Origin: Spirochaetia bacterium
Lineage (GTDB): Bacteria > Spirochaetota > Spirochaetia > Treponematales > Breznakiellaceae
Assembly: GCA_026002025.1 (NCBI GenBank)
Contig: BOAU01000079.1
Coordinates: 1-9,310, forward strand
Direction of reading: 5' to 3'
DNA length: 9,310 nt
The notes under the pieces were generated by a model. That model had not been told where the DNA came from and ran no database searches. It saw nothing but the letters and a program-made list of their open reading frames with translations. This document shows positions 1 through 6,683 of this stretch, piece by piece; the first letter of the stretch is position 1, and every line of letters starts with the position of its first letter. The position numbers were made by a program, and so were the translations under genes.

Positions 1-2
1 AC

Positions 3-575
3 ATTATCACTTCACCAGATGCCGATTACCGGGCGGTAACCACGGCGGCGGGCCAGACTTGGGACACGCTTTTGGGTAACTGGTTAAAGGCCAACTACAT
101 GAATGCTTTAAGCGGCGAGGAAGGCTACAAGGGAGAGCTGGCTGCCCGCGTGTGGGCAGTAGCGGGGGGATCAAAGACGCTCTACCCCGGCGAAGGGGTC
201 TATTCCATAGATAATTCCACCCCATCAGATACAGGTAACGTGAAATTCGTCCAAATAAGCAGAAGTACAATGGTTACGGGCCTGCCCTACAAAAATGCCA
301 CTGACGAACTCACGGCTGCATATACCACCGGTTATATTGGGGACCGGGTCCTCATGTACAATGCCAATGTGGACCAATCGCCGGTGGAAACCGGTACTTT
401 GCCCGGTACAGGCGAAACCAGGCCGTCGCTGACCAGCCTCTCCCTACGGGGCGTCCTTGGCGAAGCCGGACCCTTTGCCATCGGCGCCCAGGATGTGCTG
501 CGCCGTAAGGGGCATAATGGCTGGGAAATCAATTTTGGAGATTTGCCCAGGGTAGAAACTGATGGTTCAAATTAA
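3..575 (+). CDS. C-terminal part of an unrecognised, probably extracytoplasmic protein (5' end outside window)
   Basis: The frame is open from the first complete codon at position 3 to TAA at 573-575, giving 190 residues. No convincing start with a ribosome site lies inside, so the gene very probably begins upstream of the window. The TTG at 72 is in frame but interrupts a continuous sequence (GQTWDTLLGNWLKANYMNAL) and has no Shine-Dalgarno. The protein is rich in Gly, Thr, Ser and Asn, has no transmembrane segment here and looks like a secreted or surface domain. The WDTLLGNWLKANYMNA stretch faintly resembles the region after the catalytic domain of hyicolysin-like (M30) metallopeptidases of spirochaetes, but no HExxH or other catalytic motif is in the visible part, so this is only a guess. 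Its end overlaps the next gene by 14 bases, which implies co-transcription. Confidence 0.75.
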   Translation: MITSPDADYRAVTTAAGQTWDTLLGNWLKANYMNALSGEEGYKGELAARVWAVAGGSKTLYPGEGVYSIDNSTPSDTGNVKFVQISRSTMVTGLPYKNATDELTAAYTTGYIGDRVLMYNANVDQSPVETGTLPGTGETRPSLTSLSLRGVLGEAGPFAIGAQDVLRRKGHNGWEINFGDLPRVETDGSN

Positions 576-942
576 AGTCCGGGGGGCCAGGTTTTTTCTG
601 ATCCTGCCTCTGCTGTTTTCTGTTGCCGCCCTTATCATGGGCCTGGGCAGGCAGGATACCGATTCACCGGAGGCTGAAAAGCCCAGGACCGTGCAGGTTT
701 CAGGCCGGGTACGGCTGATTGGAAGCGGAAGCGGCCAGGAGCTGGTTATCACCGGGACCGGCCGGGAGTGGCGTATCGATAAAAAAGATCAGGACAAGCT
801 CTGGAATCTCCAGCAGCAGACCGTAACCGTGGAAGGCCTGGAAACATCACAGGAAATGACCTTTGCCAACGGCACCCTAGCCGGAATCTGGTATTACCTC
901 CGGGTCATACGCATTATTTCCGTTTCTCAGGCGGAAAATTAA
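562..942 (+). CDS. Small membrane-anchored or secreted protein, unknown function
   Basis: This 126-residue protein starts at ATG 562, inside the end of the preceding gene, with a weak ribosome site (AGGG, 549-552) nine bases upstream. Residues about 11-28 are a hydrophobic helix after a basic start (KVRGARFF), typical of a signal peptide or N-terminal anchor. There is no lipobox cysteine. The remainder is mostly short beta-strand-like stretches (VQVSGRVRLIG, ELVITGTGREWRI, QTVTVEGLE), a pattern suggestive of a small beta-barrel or OB-like fold. That fold assignment is inference only. The 14-base overlap suggests translational coupling with the upstream surface-type gene and a joint role in the envelope. 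Its TAA (940-942) interlocks with the stop of the opposite-strand radical SAM gene through the shared palindrome TTAA. I do not recognise a named family. Confidence 0.75.
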   Translation: MVQIKVRGARFFLILPLLFSVAALIMGLGRQDTDSPEAEKPRTVQVSGRVRLIGSGSGQELVITGTGREWRIDKKDQDKLWNLQQQTVTVEGLETSQEMTFANGTLAGIWYYLRVIRIISVSQAEN

Positions 943-1856
943 GGACCGATATTCCCCGTATACACATAGGGCAGGGTTTTCCGGGCCCGTTCCGCGGCCC
1001 GCATCAAAGCGGCCCTTTCCGTTGGGGGCGCGTTCCAGCGGTAGTCCGGGTGATAGGCTGAAAGGTGCCAGGGAACTTCAGCTAAAGCTGAAGTTCCTCG
1101 GAGTTTTGCCTTGGGGGCAAAACTCCACGAATTTTTGGGGGCCAGACCGGCGATAAAAGCAGCACATTTGTCCAGTTCTTCATCGCTGTCGTTGAGGCCG
1201 GGGATTACCAGTGTAGTAATTTCCACATGAACGTCGGCTTCATGGGCCATGCGGATAAAATTCAGGACCGCCGGTAAATTCCCGCCGAGAACTTTCGCGT
1301 AGGTTTCTTCTGAAAAACACTTGAGGTCGATATTGGCCGCGTCCGTAAGGGGGAGGATTTCCGTTGCCGCCTGTTCATTGACGCAGCCGTTGGTCACCAG
1401 TACATTGGCGATGCCCTGCTTCCGGGCCAGTTTCATACAGTCGATAAGGTATTCCGCATGGATCAGGGGTTCCGAATAGGTATAGGCAATTTGGCGGTCC
1501 GCCTTTGCCAGGGCAATTGCCTCTTCGGGCTTGAGGTATCGGCCCGGCGCGGCGGCGGCGCCGACAATTTGGGAAATGTGCCAATTCTGGCAGAAGGGGC
1601 AGCGGAGGTTACAGCCCGCAAAACCCAGGGAAAGGATCGATGAACCGGGGCGGAAACGGCGAAAGGGCTTTTTCTCGATGGGGTCACGGGCAATGGCGGT
1701 GATGTAACCGTAGTAAGGAAGGGCTAAAGCACCGTCTGAATTTTCCCTGACCCCGCAGGCGCCCCGGCCGCCTGCCGGGATATTGCATTGATGGGGGCAG
1801 AGGGTGCAGCGGATAGCGGCGCCCTCGGCACTTTCAAAAAAGCGGCCCTCAGACAC
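939..1856 (-). CDS. amrS: AmmeMemoRadiSam-type radical SAM enzyme (AmrS-like) carrying an in-frame palindromic insert
   Basis: The 305-residue protein has the family's N-terminal cysteine pattern (C17, C20, C24, C34 in RCTLCPHQC...GACGVREN) and a radical SAM CxxxCxxC motif at C82-C86-C89 (GFAGCNLRCPFCQNWHIS). C82-C89 should hold the 4Fe-4S cluster that cleaves S-adenosylmethionine. Later conserved blocks are AYTYSEPLIHAEY (124-136), VTNGCVN, IDLKCF and VIPGLNDS. It is often annotated as a pyruvate formate-lyase activating enzyme homologue, and the true substrate is not established. Two oddities stand out. About 19 residues (roughly 243-261) are encoded by a double-hairpin repeat just before PWHLSAYHPDY. 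The protein also stops at YVYTGNIGP, without the CPxCG-containing tail I expect in this family. GTG 1854-1856 is the start and overlaps the upstream gene by eight bases (GTGTCTGA). No strong Shine-Dalgarno is visible, so translation is probably coupled. No MEMO1 or AMMECR1 partner is in the window. Confidence 0.88.
   Translation of the reverse strand: MSEGRFFESAEGAAIRCTLCPHQCNIPAGGRGACGVRENSDGALALPYYGYITAIARDPIEKKPFRRFRPGSSILSLGFAGCNLRCPFCQNWHISQIVGAAAAPGRYLKPEEAIALAKADRQIAYTYSEPLIHAEYLIDCMKLARKQGIANVLVTNGCVNEQAATEILPLTDAANIDLKCFSEETYAKVLGGNLPAVLNFIRMAHEADVHVEITTLVIPGLNDSDEELDKCAAFIAGLAPKNSWSFAPKAKLRGTSALAEVPWHLSAYHPDYRWNAPPTERAALMRAAERARKTLPYVYTGNIGP
1072..1126. repeat. Double-hairpin palindromic element, copy 1, inside the amrS coding region
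   Basis: There are two perfect inverted repeats in tandem. Arms GGAACTTCAGC (1072-1082) and GCTGAAGTTCC (1087-1097) flank loop TAAA. A TC spacer follows (1098-1099). Arms GGAGTTTTGCC (1100-1110) and GGCAAAACTCC (1116-1126) flank loop TTGGG. Both stems are 11 bp. The element is in a coding sequence yet contains no stop in the reading frame of the gene, where it encodes residues about 244-261 of the radical SAM protein. Including the G and A that flank both copies gives 57 bases, exactly 19 codons. A second copy with the same design is at 7750-7802. Confidence 0.85.
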
Positions 1857-2289
1857 CGGCGTTTTTGGCTGCGTCAGCGGACTTGGCCGAATTCATTTCG
1901 GCGGAAGCTGCTTTAGCAGCCCGGAGCCTCAAAAAACGTTCCCGCAGTCCCTGGGCCTTGCCGGCGAACTGGACCGGATCATCAACCTCGAAGGGTTCCA
2001 GAATGACCCCGTGGGCGCCCCTGCGGAGCCAAAGTTTTACCAGGGGAATCCCTTCACCGCTTTGGGTAACCGCCGAGTGGAGTTCCTCCACATAAAGTAC
2101 ATCTTCAATGCGGAATTCCAGCACCGTGGGATTCAGCCCCAGGGCATCATAGACGAGGATAAGCTTGTCCTTTTCCGATGGGTGCTGCCGGGGATAACCC
2201 GTAAAGGGAAAGGCGTCTTTCGGGGGACCGCCGGGGTATTTTGTGATCTCGCTTAAAGGGAGGGTTTCAAGATAGCTTCCGATACTCAT
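1849..2289 (-). CDS. Hypothetical protein, upstream partner of the radical SAM gene
   Basis: From ATG 2287-2289 the product is 146 residues beginning MSIGSYLETLPL. An in-frame ATG at 2304 would add five residues (MYIYS). Neither start has a good Shine-Dalgarno. I prefer 2289 because a promoter-like pair at 2296-2325 would place the transcript start at or next to it. The protein is soluble, with no signal peptide or membrane helix. Visible parts are a compact alpha/beta region (LILVYDALGLNPTVLEFRIE, then VLYVEELHSAV and LVKLWLRRGAHGVILEPFEVDD) and a C-terminal Ala/Lys/Arg-rich helical tail from about residue 110 (RERFLRLRAAKAASAEMNSA). I do not recognise the family. Its last eight bases overlap the radical SAM start, so the two are probably translated together and may act in one pathway. 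Confidence 0.75.
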   Translation of the reverse strand: MSIGSYLETLPLSEITKYPGGPPKDAFPFTGYPRQHPSEKDKLILVYDALGLNPTVLEFRIEDVLYVEELHSAVTQSGEGIPLVKLWLRRGAHGVILEPFEVDDPVQFAGKAQGLRERFLRLRAAKAASAEMNSAKSADAAKNAGV

Positions 2290-2295
2290 ACTGTA

Positions 2296-2325
2296 AATAT
2301 ACATCTATACAAGGATACTTGGCAA
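2296..2325 (-). promoter_or_regulatory. Candidate sigma-70-like promoter for the 1849-2289 / amrS unit
   Basis: On the minus strand, TTGCCA (2320-2325, one mismatch to TTGACA) is followed after 18 bases by TATATT (2296-2301, one mismatch to TATAAT). Transcription from it would begin near 2289, which is the A of the preferred start codon. The mRNA could therefore be leaderless, which would explain the missing Shine-Dalgarno. This is a consensus match by eye only. Confidence 0.35.
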
Positions 2326-2344
2326 ATAATAATATGGAACAAAT

Positions 2345-2349
2345 GGAGG
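2345..2349 (+). promoter_or_regulatory. Shine-Dalgarno deciding a TTG start for nudC
   Basis: GGAGG lies six bases before the TTG at 2356. The only nearby ATG (2343-2345) is in another frame and overlaps this site, so the TTG is the supported start. Confidence 0.75.
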
Positions 2350-2355
2350 TTCATT

Positions 2356-3186
2356 TTGAATATTGAAACCGGTACGGGGATCTATCTTTTTCAGGGGAGT
2401 TCCCTGGTGGTGAGTGATAATGTTCCCGATACGGCGGTCGCCGATGGGGTGTCGGCGGATGCTGTCCGGCAGACTTTTTCAGGCGAAGGCTCCCCTCTTG
2501 ATCATTTTGAGATTCCCGCGATTGATGCACCGGGAACGATTTTCGGGGCCGTTCTGAAAAAGGATGCGCCTGTTCCCGCAGGATGGCGGGCCGTCCCGGT
2601 ACGGCAGGGGCTTTCCCTGCTTACCGCCGGAACCACCGTTGACGGCACGGGGCCCATTGGACGTATGCTCCGGGCCTACCATGTTGCCCAGTGGCGGCAG
2701 GACTCGGTGTTCTGCGGTTCCTGCGGTACAAAAAATATTGATGCGCCGGATGAACTGGCCCGGCTCTGCCCTGCCTGCGGCAGGCGGGAATATCCCCGGA
2801 TATCCCCGGCGGTGATCACCATCATTCTGAACGATGACAGGAGGGCACTGCTGGCCCACAATAAAAAATTTGCCGATGGAGTTTACAGTCTGATAGCGGG
2901 TTTTAACGAGGCGGGTGAAAGCCTTGAAGCCACGGTGGCCCGTGAAATCCGGGAAGAGGTGGGCCTTGAGGTCAGGGACATCAAGTACATCGCCTCCCAG
3001 CCATGGCCCTTCCCCAATTCCCTGATGCTGGGCTTTACCGCCCGTTACGCAGGCGGCGAAATCCGCCCGGACGGCATCGAGATTGAGGACGCCAAATGGT
3101 TCACCTGTGATACCTTACCCAAACTCCCCGGCAACGGCTCCGTTTCCCGGTACCTGATTAACGGGTGGCTTGAGGGCATCTGGTAA
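2356..3186 (+). CDS. nudC: NADH pyrophosphatase NudC (zinc-ribbon Nudix hydrolase)
   Basis: The 276-residue protein has all NudC hallmarks. A four-cysteine zinc ribbon at C120, C123, C138 and C141 (FCGSCGTKN...LCPACGRREYPR) is followed by a complete Nudix box at residues 182-204 (GX5EX7REUXEEXGU, ending REIREEVGL), whose glutamates bind the catalytic metal. Next comes the family-diagnostic SQPWPFPNS at 214-222, which specifies dinucleotide recognition. Members hydrolyse NAD(P)H to (d)NMNH and AMP, and some remove NAD caps from RNA 5' ends. Length is close to the usual 255-280 residues. The N-terminal 110 residues are poorly conserved, as is normal for the family. The start is TTG with a good GGAGG. 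The gene appears to be transcribed alone, divergent from the 1849-2289 gene, and its 3' end is only four bases from the convergent pseudokinase gene. Confidence 0.93.
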   Translation: MNIETGTGIYLFQGSSLVVSDNVPDTAVADGVSADAVRQTFSGEGSPLDHFEIPAIDAPGTIFGAVLKKDAPVPAGWRAVPVRQGLSLLTAGTTVDGTGPIGRMLRAYHVAQWRQDSVFCGSCGTKNIDAPDELARLCPACGRREYPRISPAVITIILNDDRRALLAHNKKFADGVYSLIAGFNEAGESLEATVAREIREEVGLEVRDIKYIASQPWPFPNSLMLGFTARYAGGEIRPDGIEIEDAKWFTCDTLPKLPGNGSVSRYLINGWLEGIW

Positions 3187-3190
3187 GATA

Positions 3191-4693
3191 TTAATTGACC
3201 GTACGGATGATTTCCGCTATCCGCCAATTTCCCTTGACGCGCATAAGGGCGATTTCATCGGTATAGGGGTAGCCCCTGGGCAGTGTTGGCGCGGGCTCCG
3301 CATAGGCATTGGCCTCATCAAGAGAGGGGCTTTCAACGCTTTCAGCTTCGGCGTCAGCGGGTGAACCAAATCCGGCGGGTACCCAGAGGATATAGGATGC
3401 CCGGTAGTGTATCTCATCGCCGCTTTCGTCCCCGGTAATCCTGCTAAAATTCAGGTCCGATACCCCGAATACCTGTAAAACCGTGGGCTCTGCGCCGCTT
3501 TCCAGCCACTTTTCGGCGGGGATGATATTGGAGATCATGGATGTTTCATAAGCCGAGCGGACCTTGTCCATTACAAAGAGGTTGGTGACCATTTCAATGT
3601 CGCCCTTCCCGGCTTTTTTGAAGACACAGGCGTCCATCAGGGTATGATCCAGTACGCCGAAGGCGCCGTAATAGGTTTCTATCACTTCGGCGCTTTCCAT
3701 GCCTGCGGTGGTGGGAAGGCTTGCGTTGCTTACCACCACGCTGCGGACTATGAGGCCGACGATAAGCACTACGGCGCAGATCGCCGTAATAATGGCGGCG
3801 TTCCGGATCACAAAACGCCGGGTATTAACCGTAAGGTCCTTTTTCTTTTGAAACTGCGCCCCTTCCTCCGCGATTTTTGCCTCTTCCGCCTCGTCCAGGG
3901 GGTGAAAGAAAGCATCGGCCCCCTGTGAATGGATCGGCCCCAGGATTTCCCGGAATTCATCAAGGGCCGGCCGGGTTTTGCCGGAAGCCTTATTTGAGGC
4001 AGCGTTCTTTGAGGAGGCGATGGCCCGGTCAACCAGGGCGGCGGTTTTTTCGTCCAGTCCGGGCGCGGCAAGCCGTACCGGAAGGAATACCCCTTCCCGG
4101 ATATCCTGATGAAGCAGGTCCTGATCCCGGTTGGGGAAGGGCAGGGTCCCTGAGAGGAGCCGGTAAAGGATGGCCCCGGCGCTAAAGGCCGCTTTTTCCT
4201 CTTCTGCAAGTTCCGTGTTGACCAGGGATTCCGCCCCGTCAAACCAGGCGTCTTTCCCTGAATCTTCTGCCTGGATGCTCCGTGTGACGAGCCTGTCCGG
4301 GGGAAAGAGGATGGTCCCTTCTGAAAGGTTGATAAGAACCCCCGCCGGCCAGAGGGGGAGCCCTTTGGCCGCGGATTGGGCGTCAATCCAGAGCCGCAGG
4401 GCATCCAGGGCATCGTCCCGCCGTGTTTCATCTTTTAAAAGGAAGTCGAAGCGTTCACCCTTAAAATCCGGGCCCCAGATCACCATAGTGGGGGGCTCGC
4501 CCATCGTTCCCGCCCGTTTGATCACGGCGGAGGGCTGCCATGGTTCAAGCTTCCCATCGGGATATACGATGAGGCCTTCCTGGGTAATGAACTGGGCCAG
4601 CTTGGCCTGGGCAAAGGCCTGGGAAGAAAGCCCGGTGTCAAAACCCAGGGCCGCCTTCCCTTCAACTTCAAAATGTATGATCCGCTCGGCCAA
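3191..4693 (-). CDS. Membrane-anchored pseudokinase-like protein of the hflKC operon
   Basis: The protein has 500 residues. Residues about 80-250 resemble the C-lobe of a eukaryotic-type Ser/Thr kinase. The clearest match is FSAGAILYRLLSGTLPF (170-186), the place of the helix-F block (S-x-G-x-x-L-Y-E-L-L-x-G-x-x-P-F), followed by an IREGVFLPVR stretch and a final DEFREIL helix. The catalytic loop position reads PLWPAGVLINLSEGTILF (113-130), with no HRD Asp. No DFG, no glycine loop and no APE were found, so phosphotransfer is unlikely. One transmembrane helix (about 297-320) follows a basic stretch. Residues 321-500 form a probable extracytoplasmic domain ending YTDEIALMRVKGNWRIAEI. Start is TTG 4691-4693 with AGGAG (4702-4706) eight bases upstream, overlapping the hflC stop. 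The tight linkage suggests a role with HflKC. The kinase relationship is inferred from motif shape and is moderately secure. Confidence 0.85.
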   Translation of the reverse strand: MAERIIHFEVEGKAALGFDTGLSSQAFAQAKLAQFITQEGLIVYPDGKLEPWQPSAVIKRAGTMGEPPTMVIWGPDFKGERFDFLLKDETRRDDALDALRLWIDAQSAAKGLPLWPAGVLINLSEGTILFPPDRLVTRSIQAEDSGKDAWFDGAESLVNTELAEEEKAAFSAGAILYRLLSGTLPFPNRDQDLLHQDIREGVFLPVRLAAPGLDEKTAALVDRAIASSKNAASNKASGKTRPALDEFREILGPIHSQGADAFFHPLDEAEEAKIAEEGAQFQKKKDLTVNTRRFVIRNAAIITAICAVVLIVGLIVRSVVVSNASLPTTAGMESAEVIETYYGAFGVLDHTLMDACVFKKAGKGDIEMVTNLFVMDKVRSAYETSMISNIIPAEKWLESGAEPTVLQVFGVSDLNFSRITGDESGDEIHYRASYILWVPAGFGSPADAEAESVESPSLDEANAYAEPAPTLPRGYPYTDEIALMRVKGNWRIAEIIRTVN

Positions 4694-4701
4694 GGTCTTT
4701 A

Positions 4702-4706
4702 CTCCT
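4702..4706 (-). promoter_or_regulatory. Shine-Dalgarno of the pseudokinase gene, overlapping the hflC stop codon
   Basis: AGGAG on the minus strand sits eight bases before TTG 4693 and shares two bases with the TAG stop of hflC (4705-4707). This arrangement favours translational coupling and supports the TTG start. Confidence 0.65.
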
Positions 4707-5682
4707 ATCTGCCTGTGGGTGAATAGAGATACCGGAAATATTCCATGTCCGTGGAGAGGGTCTTGTCAAATTTGGGCAGGATGGTCCGGTAGGATTCCAC
4801 CGCCCGCCAAAAGTCGAAGAAGGCCCGGTCTTTACCGTAGGCTTCGGCGTAGATAGTGGAAGCCTTTGCGTCCGCCTCGCCCCGGATGGTTTCCGCGGTC
4901 TCATAGGCCGCCGAAAGGATGGAACGCCGCTCGTTGTCCATGCGGCCCAGCCAGTTCGCCTTGCGGCCTTCACCTTCGGAACGGAAGGTCTCGGCAATTT
5001 GGTTCCGTTCCTTGATCATACGGCTGTACACGCTCTGGGTCAGATCATCGGTATAGCGTATCTGCCGGGTTACCACGTCAATAAGCTCAATGCCGTATTC
5101 GGGCATCATCTTCCGGGAGCGGGCCAGTATTTCCTCTGCCAACTGCCGCCTGCCCCGGGCAACGGGCTCATAGCTGGAGTCGGACTCTATGGTAATCAGG
5201 CTGGGGTCAATATCGTCCCCAATGCCCAGACTCTCCAGGGTATTTTCCCGCTCCATGATGATGTTGGAATTCCGCACCGATTCCCGGAGGTAATTTTCCG
5301 CCACCACGGTCCGCACTTCGGAATCAATGATTTCCCCCAGCTTGGAGTAGGCCCCGTTCAGGGTTTGAATGGATTCGTAAAACTTCTTGGGATCGGAAAT
5401 CTTCCACCGGGCGATCACGTCCACCCAGATGTACTGCTTCTCACGGGTAGGCATGCTCTTCTGCTCCCCGTCCCAGGACATGATCCGTTTGGGATACCGG
5501 ACCACTTCATCGATGAAGGGTACTTTAAAATGCAGCCCGGCGTTGGTGATAACCCGGGTGAGCTGCCCAAACTGGACAATAACCGCCTGTTCGCCTTCGT
5601 CTATCACAAAGAAGGGGCCGGCTACGGCAATGCCGATGATCACCACCAGGATGATAATAAGGGGTGTTAATATCTTTTTCAT
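4705..5682 (-). CDS. hflC: SPFH/band 7 protein HflC, modulator of FtsH protease
   Basis: The 325-residue protein opens with a short N-terminal membrane helix (about residues 5-24, TPLIIILVVIIGIAVAG). The SPFH/band 7 domain follows, starting FFVIDEGEQAVIVQFGQ and continuing AGLHFKVPFIDEV (48-60). A long charged helical region in the C-terminal half (ERNQIAETFRSEGEGRKANW) is characteristic of HflC. In well-studied bacteria HflC pairs with HflK in a large periplasm-facing cage around the membrane AAA protease FtsH and influences which membrane substrates it degrades. Length is close to the E. coli protein (334). Start is ATG 5680-5682, directly after the hflK TAA with no gap, and GGAGG seven bases upstream lies inside the hflK end. 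HflC rather than HflK is assigned from the short N-terminus, gene order and the C-terminal helical pattern. Confidence 0.93.
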   Translation of the reverse strand: MKKILTPLIIILVVIIGIAVAGPFFVIDEGEQAVIVQFGQLTRVITNAGLHFKVPFIDEVVRYPKRIMSWDGEQKSMPTREKQYIWVDVIARWKISDPKKFYESIQTLNGAYSKLGEIIDSEVRTVVAENYLRESVRNSNIIMERENTLESLGIGDDIDPSLITIESDSSYEPVARGRRQLAEEILARSRKMMPEYGIELIDVVTRQIRYTDDLTQSVYSRMIKERNQIAETFRSEGEGRKANWLGRMDNERRSILSAAYETAETIRGEADAKASTIYAEAYGKDRAFFDFWRAVESYRTILPKFDKTLSTDMEYFRYLYSPTGR

Positions 5683-6645
5683 TTATCTGCCTCCCTGACC
5701 AATGTTCCGTAGGGGCAGGAAGTTGTCAAAGTTCCGGTCAATAATTACGGTTCCTTCTTCACTTCCGGCAAAGGCCTCTTCAATCATCTCATAATACAGC
5801 CGCTGCCGGGTGATGTCCGGTGAACGGCGGTATTCTTCGTATACCGAGTTGAACCGGGCGGCCTCGCCGTTTGCCCGGTTGACCCGCTCGGTGGCATAGC
5901 CCTGGGCAATCTGTATTTGCTGGGCCGCCTGGCCCTTGGTCTTGGGAATTTCCTCGTTGTACACCTGCAAGCCCTCGTTATCCAGCCGGTTCATGTCCTG
6001 GATAGCCTTGTTTACGTCGTCAAAGGCGGCCTGAACCCCCGCCGGGGGATCGATATTCTGAAGTTTTACGGCGATTACATCGATGCCCAGGTTGTAGCCC
6101 CGGAAAGTCTCGTTCATCATCTCCGTTCCCGCCGCCTCAATGGCGCTCCGCTCCGGCCCCATGATGTCCATGATGGCCCGATCTCCCACCAAGGTATTGA
6201 TGATCGAGCGGGACACGTCATGGATGGTATTAACCGGGTTCAGCACGTTAAAAGTCCAGGCCTTGGGGTCCACCACCCGGTACTGGATGATCCATTCCAC
6301 CTCCACGATGTTAAGGTCCCCGGTAAGCATGGTGGATTCCTTGATATTATTGGCATAAGAGGAAGAAACCCCGCTCCGCAGGGTGCTGAAACCGAACTGT
6401 TCGGTCTGCACGGTTTTCACGTTCACCGTGTACTGCCGGTCAATGCCGAAGGGGAGCTTGAAATGCAGTCCAGGGCCCTGGGTATTGATATACCTGCCGA
6501 ACCGGGTCACCACCGCCTCTTCGGTCTGGTCCACGATATAGACGCTGGTTCCCAGGAGAATAACAAGGACGATTCCTGCTATAATCAGGATAAGGGCGCC
6601 CGGACTCAGGAATCCGCCGATTTTGGGCGGGTTAACATTTTGCAT
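5683..6645 (-). CDS. hflK: SPFH/band 7 protein HflK, modulator of FtsH protease
   Basis: From ATG 6643-6645 the protein has 320 residues. It carries a short cytoplasmic start (MQNVNPPKIGG), one transmembrane helix (about 12-36) and a band 7 domain (VDQTEEAVVTRFGRYINTQGPGLHFKLPFGIDR). A C-terminal helical region with QIQIAQGYATERVNRANGEA and RQRLYYEMIEEAF is typical of HflK. E. coli HflK (419 residues) has a long Gly/Pro-rich N-terminal extension that is missing here. The TTG at 6648 is rejected as the start because it would lie only three bases from the Shine-Dalgarno, whereas the ATG is six bases away. It is the first gene of hflK-hflC-pseudokinase. HflK and HflC are expected to form a hetero-oligomer in the inner membrane with FtsH. 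ftsH itself is not in this window. Confidence 0.93.
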   Translation of the reverse strand: MQNVNPPKIGGFLSPGALILIIAGIVLVILLGTSVYIVDQTEEAVVTRFGRYINTQGPGLHFKLPFGIDRQYTVNVKTVQTEQFGFSTLRSGVSSSYANNIKESTMLTGDLNIVEVEWIIQYRVVDPKAWTFNVLNPVNTIHDVSRSIINTLVGDRAIMDIMGPERSAIEAAGTEMMNETFRGYNLGIDVIAVKLQNIDPPAGVQAAFDDVNKAIQDMNRLDNEGLQVYNEEIPKTKGQAAQQIQIAQGYATERVNRANGEAARFNSVYEEYRRSPDITRQRLYYEMIEEAFAGSEEGTVIIDRNFDNFLPLRNIGQGGR

Positions 6646-6648
6646 CAA

Positions 6649-6656
6649 TCACCTCC
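6649..6656 (-). promoter_or_regulatory. Strong Shine-Dalgarno of hflK
   Basis: GGAGGTGA on the minus strand is a full-length complement of the 16S rRNA tail and lies six bases (from GGAGG) before ATG 6645. It decides between that ATG and the adjacent TTG at 6648. Confidence 0.8.
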
Positions 6657-6683
6657 ATTAATAAATAAGGCAGAGACCTCTAA

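Noticed and set aside
1545..1563. GGC/GCC short tandem repeat in the radical SAM gene
   Set aside because: It encodes an Ala run (GAAAAPGR) in a loop. Only four or five imperfect units, ordinary for G+C-rich coding DNA.
2766..2786. Palindrome around CCTGCCTGCGGCAGG in nudC as a regulatory hairpin
   Set aside because: It falls on the second zinc-ribbon cysteine pair (CPACGRR), where the codons themselves explain the symmetry.
3808..4431. 207-codon minus-strand frame overlapping the pseudokinase gene
   Set aside because: It lies in the same DNA in another frame, and its composition is Pro/Arg/Ser-rich as is typical of out-of-frame reading in G+C-rich DNA.
3191..4693. Active Ser/Thr kinase
   Set aside because: No glycine loop, VAxK lysine, HRD aspartate or DFG was found at the expected places, so only a pseudokinase relationship is proposed.
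4999..5670. 223-codon open frame on the plus strand opposite hflC
   Set aside because: It is a shadow of hflC, explained by codon bias in the real gene.
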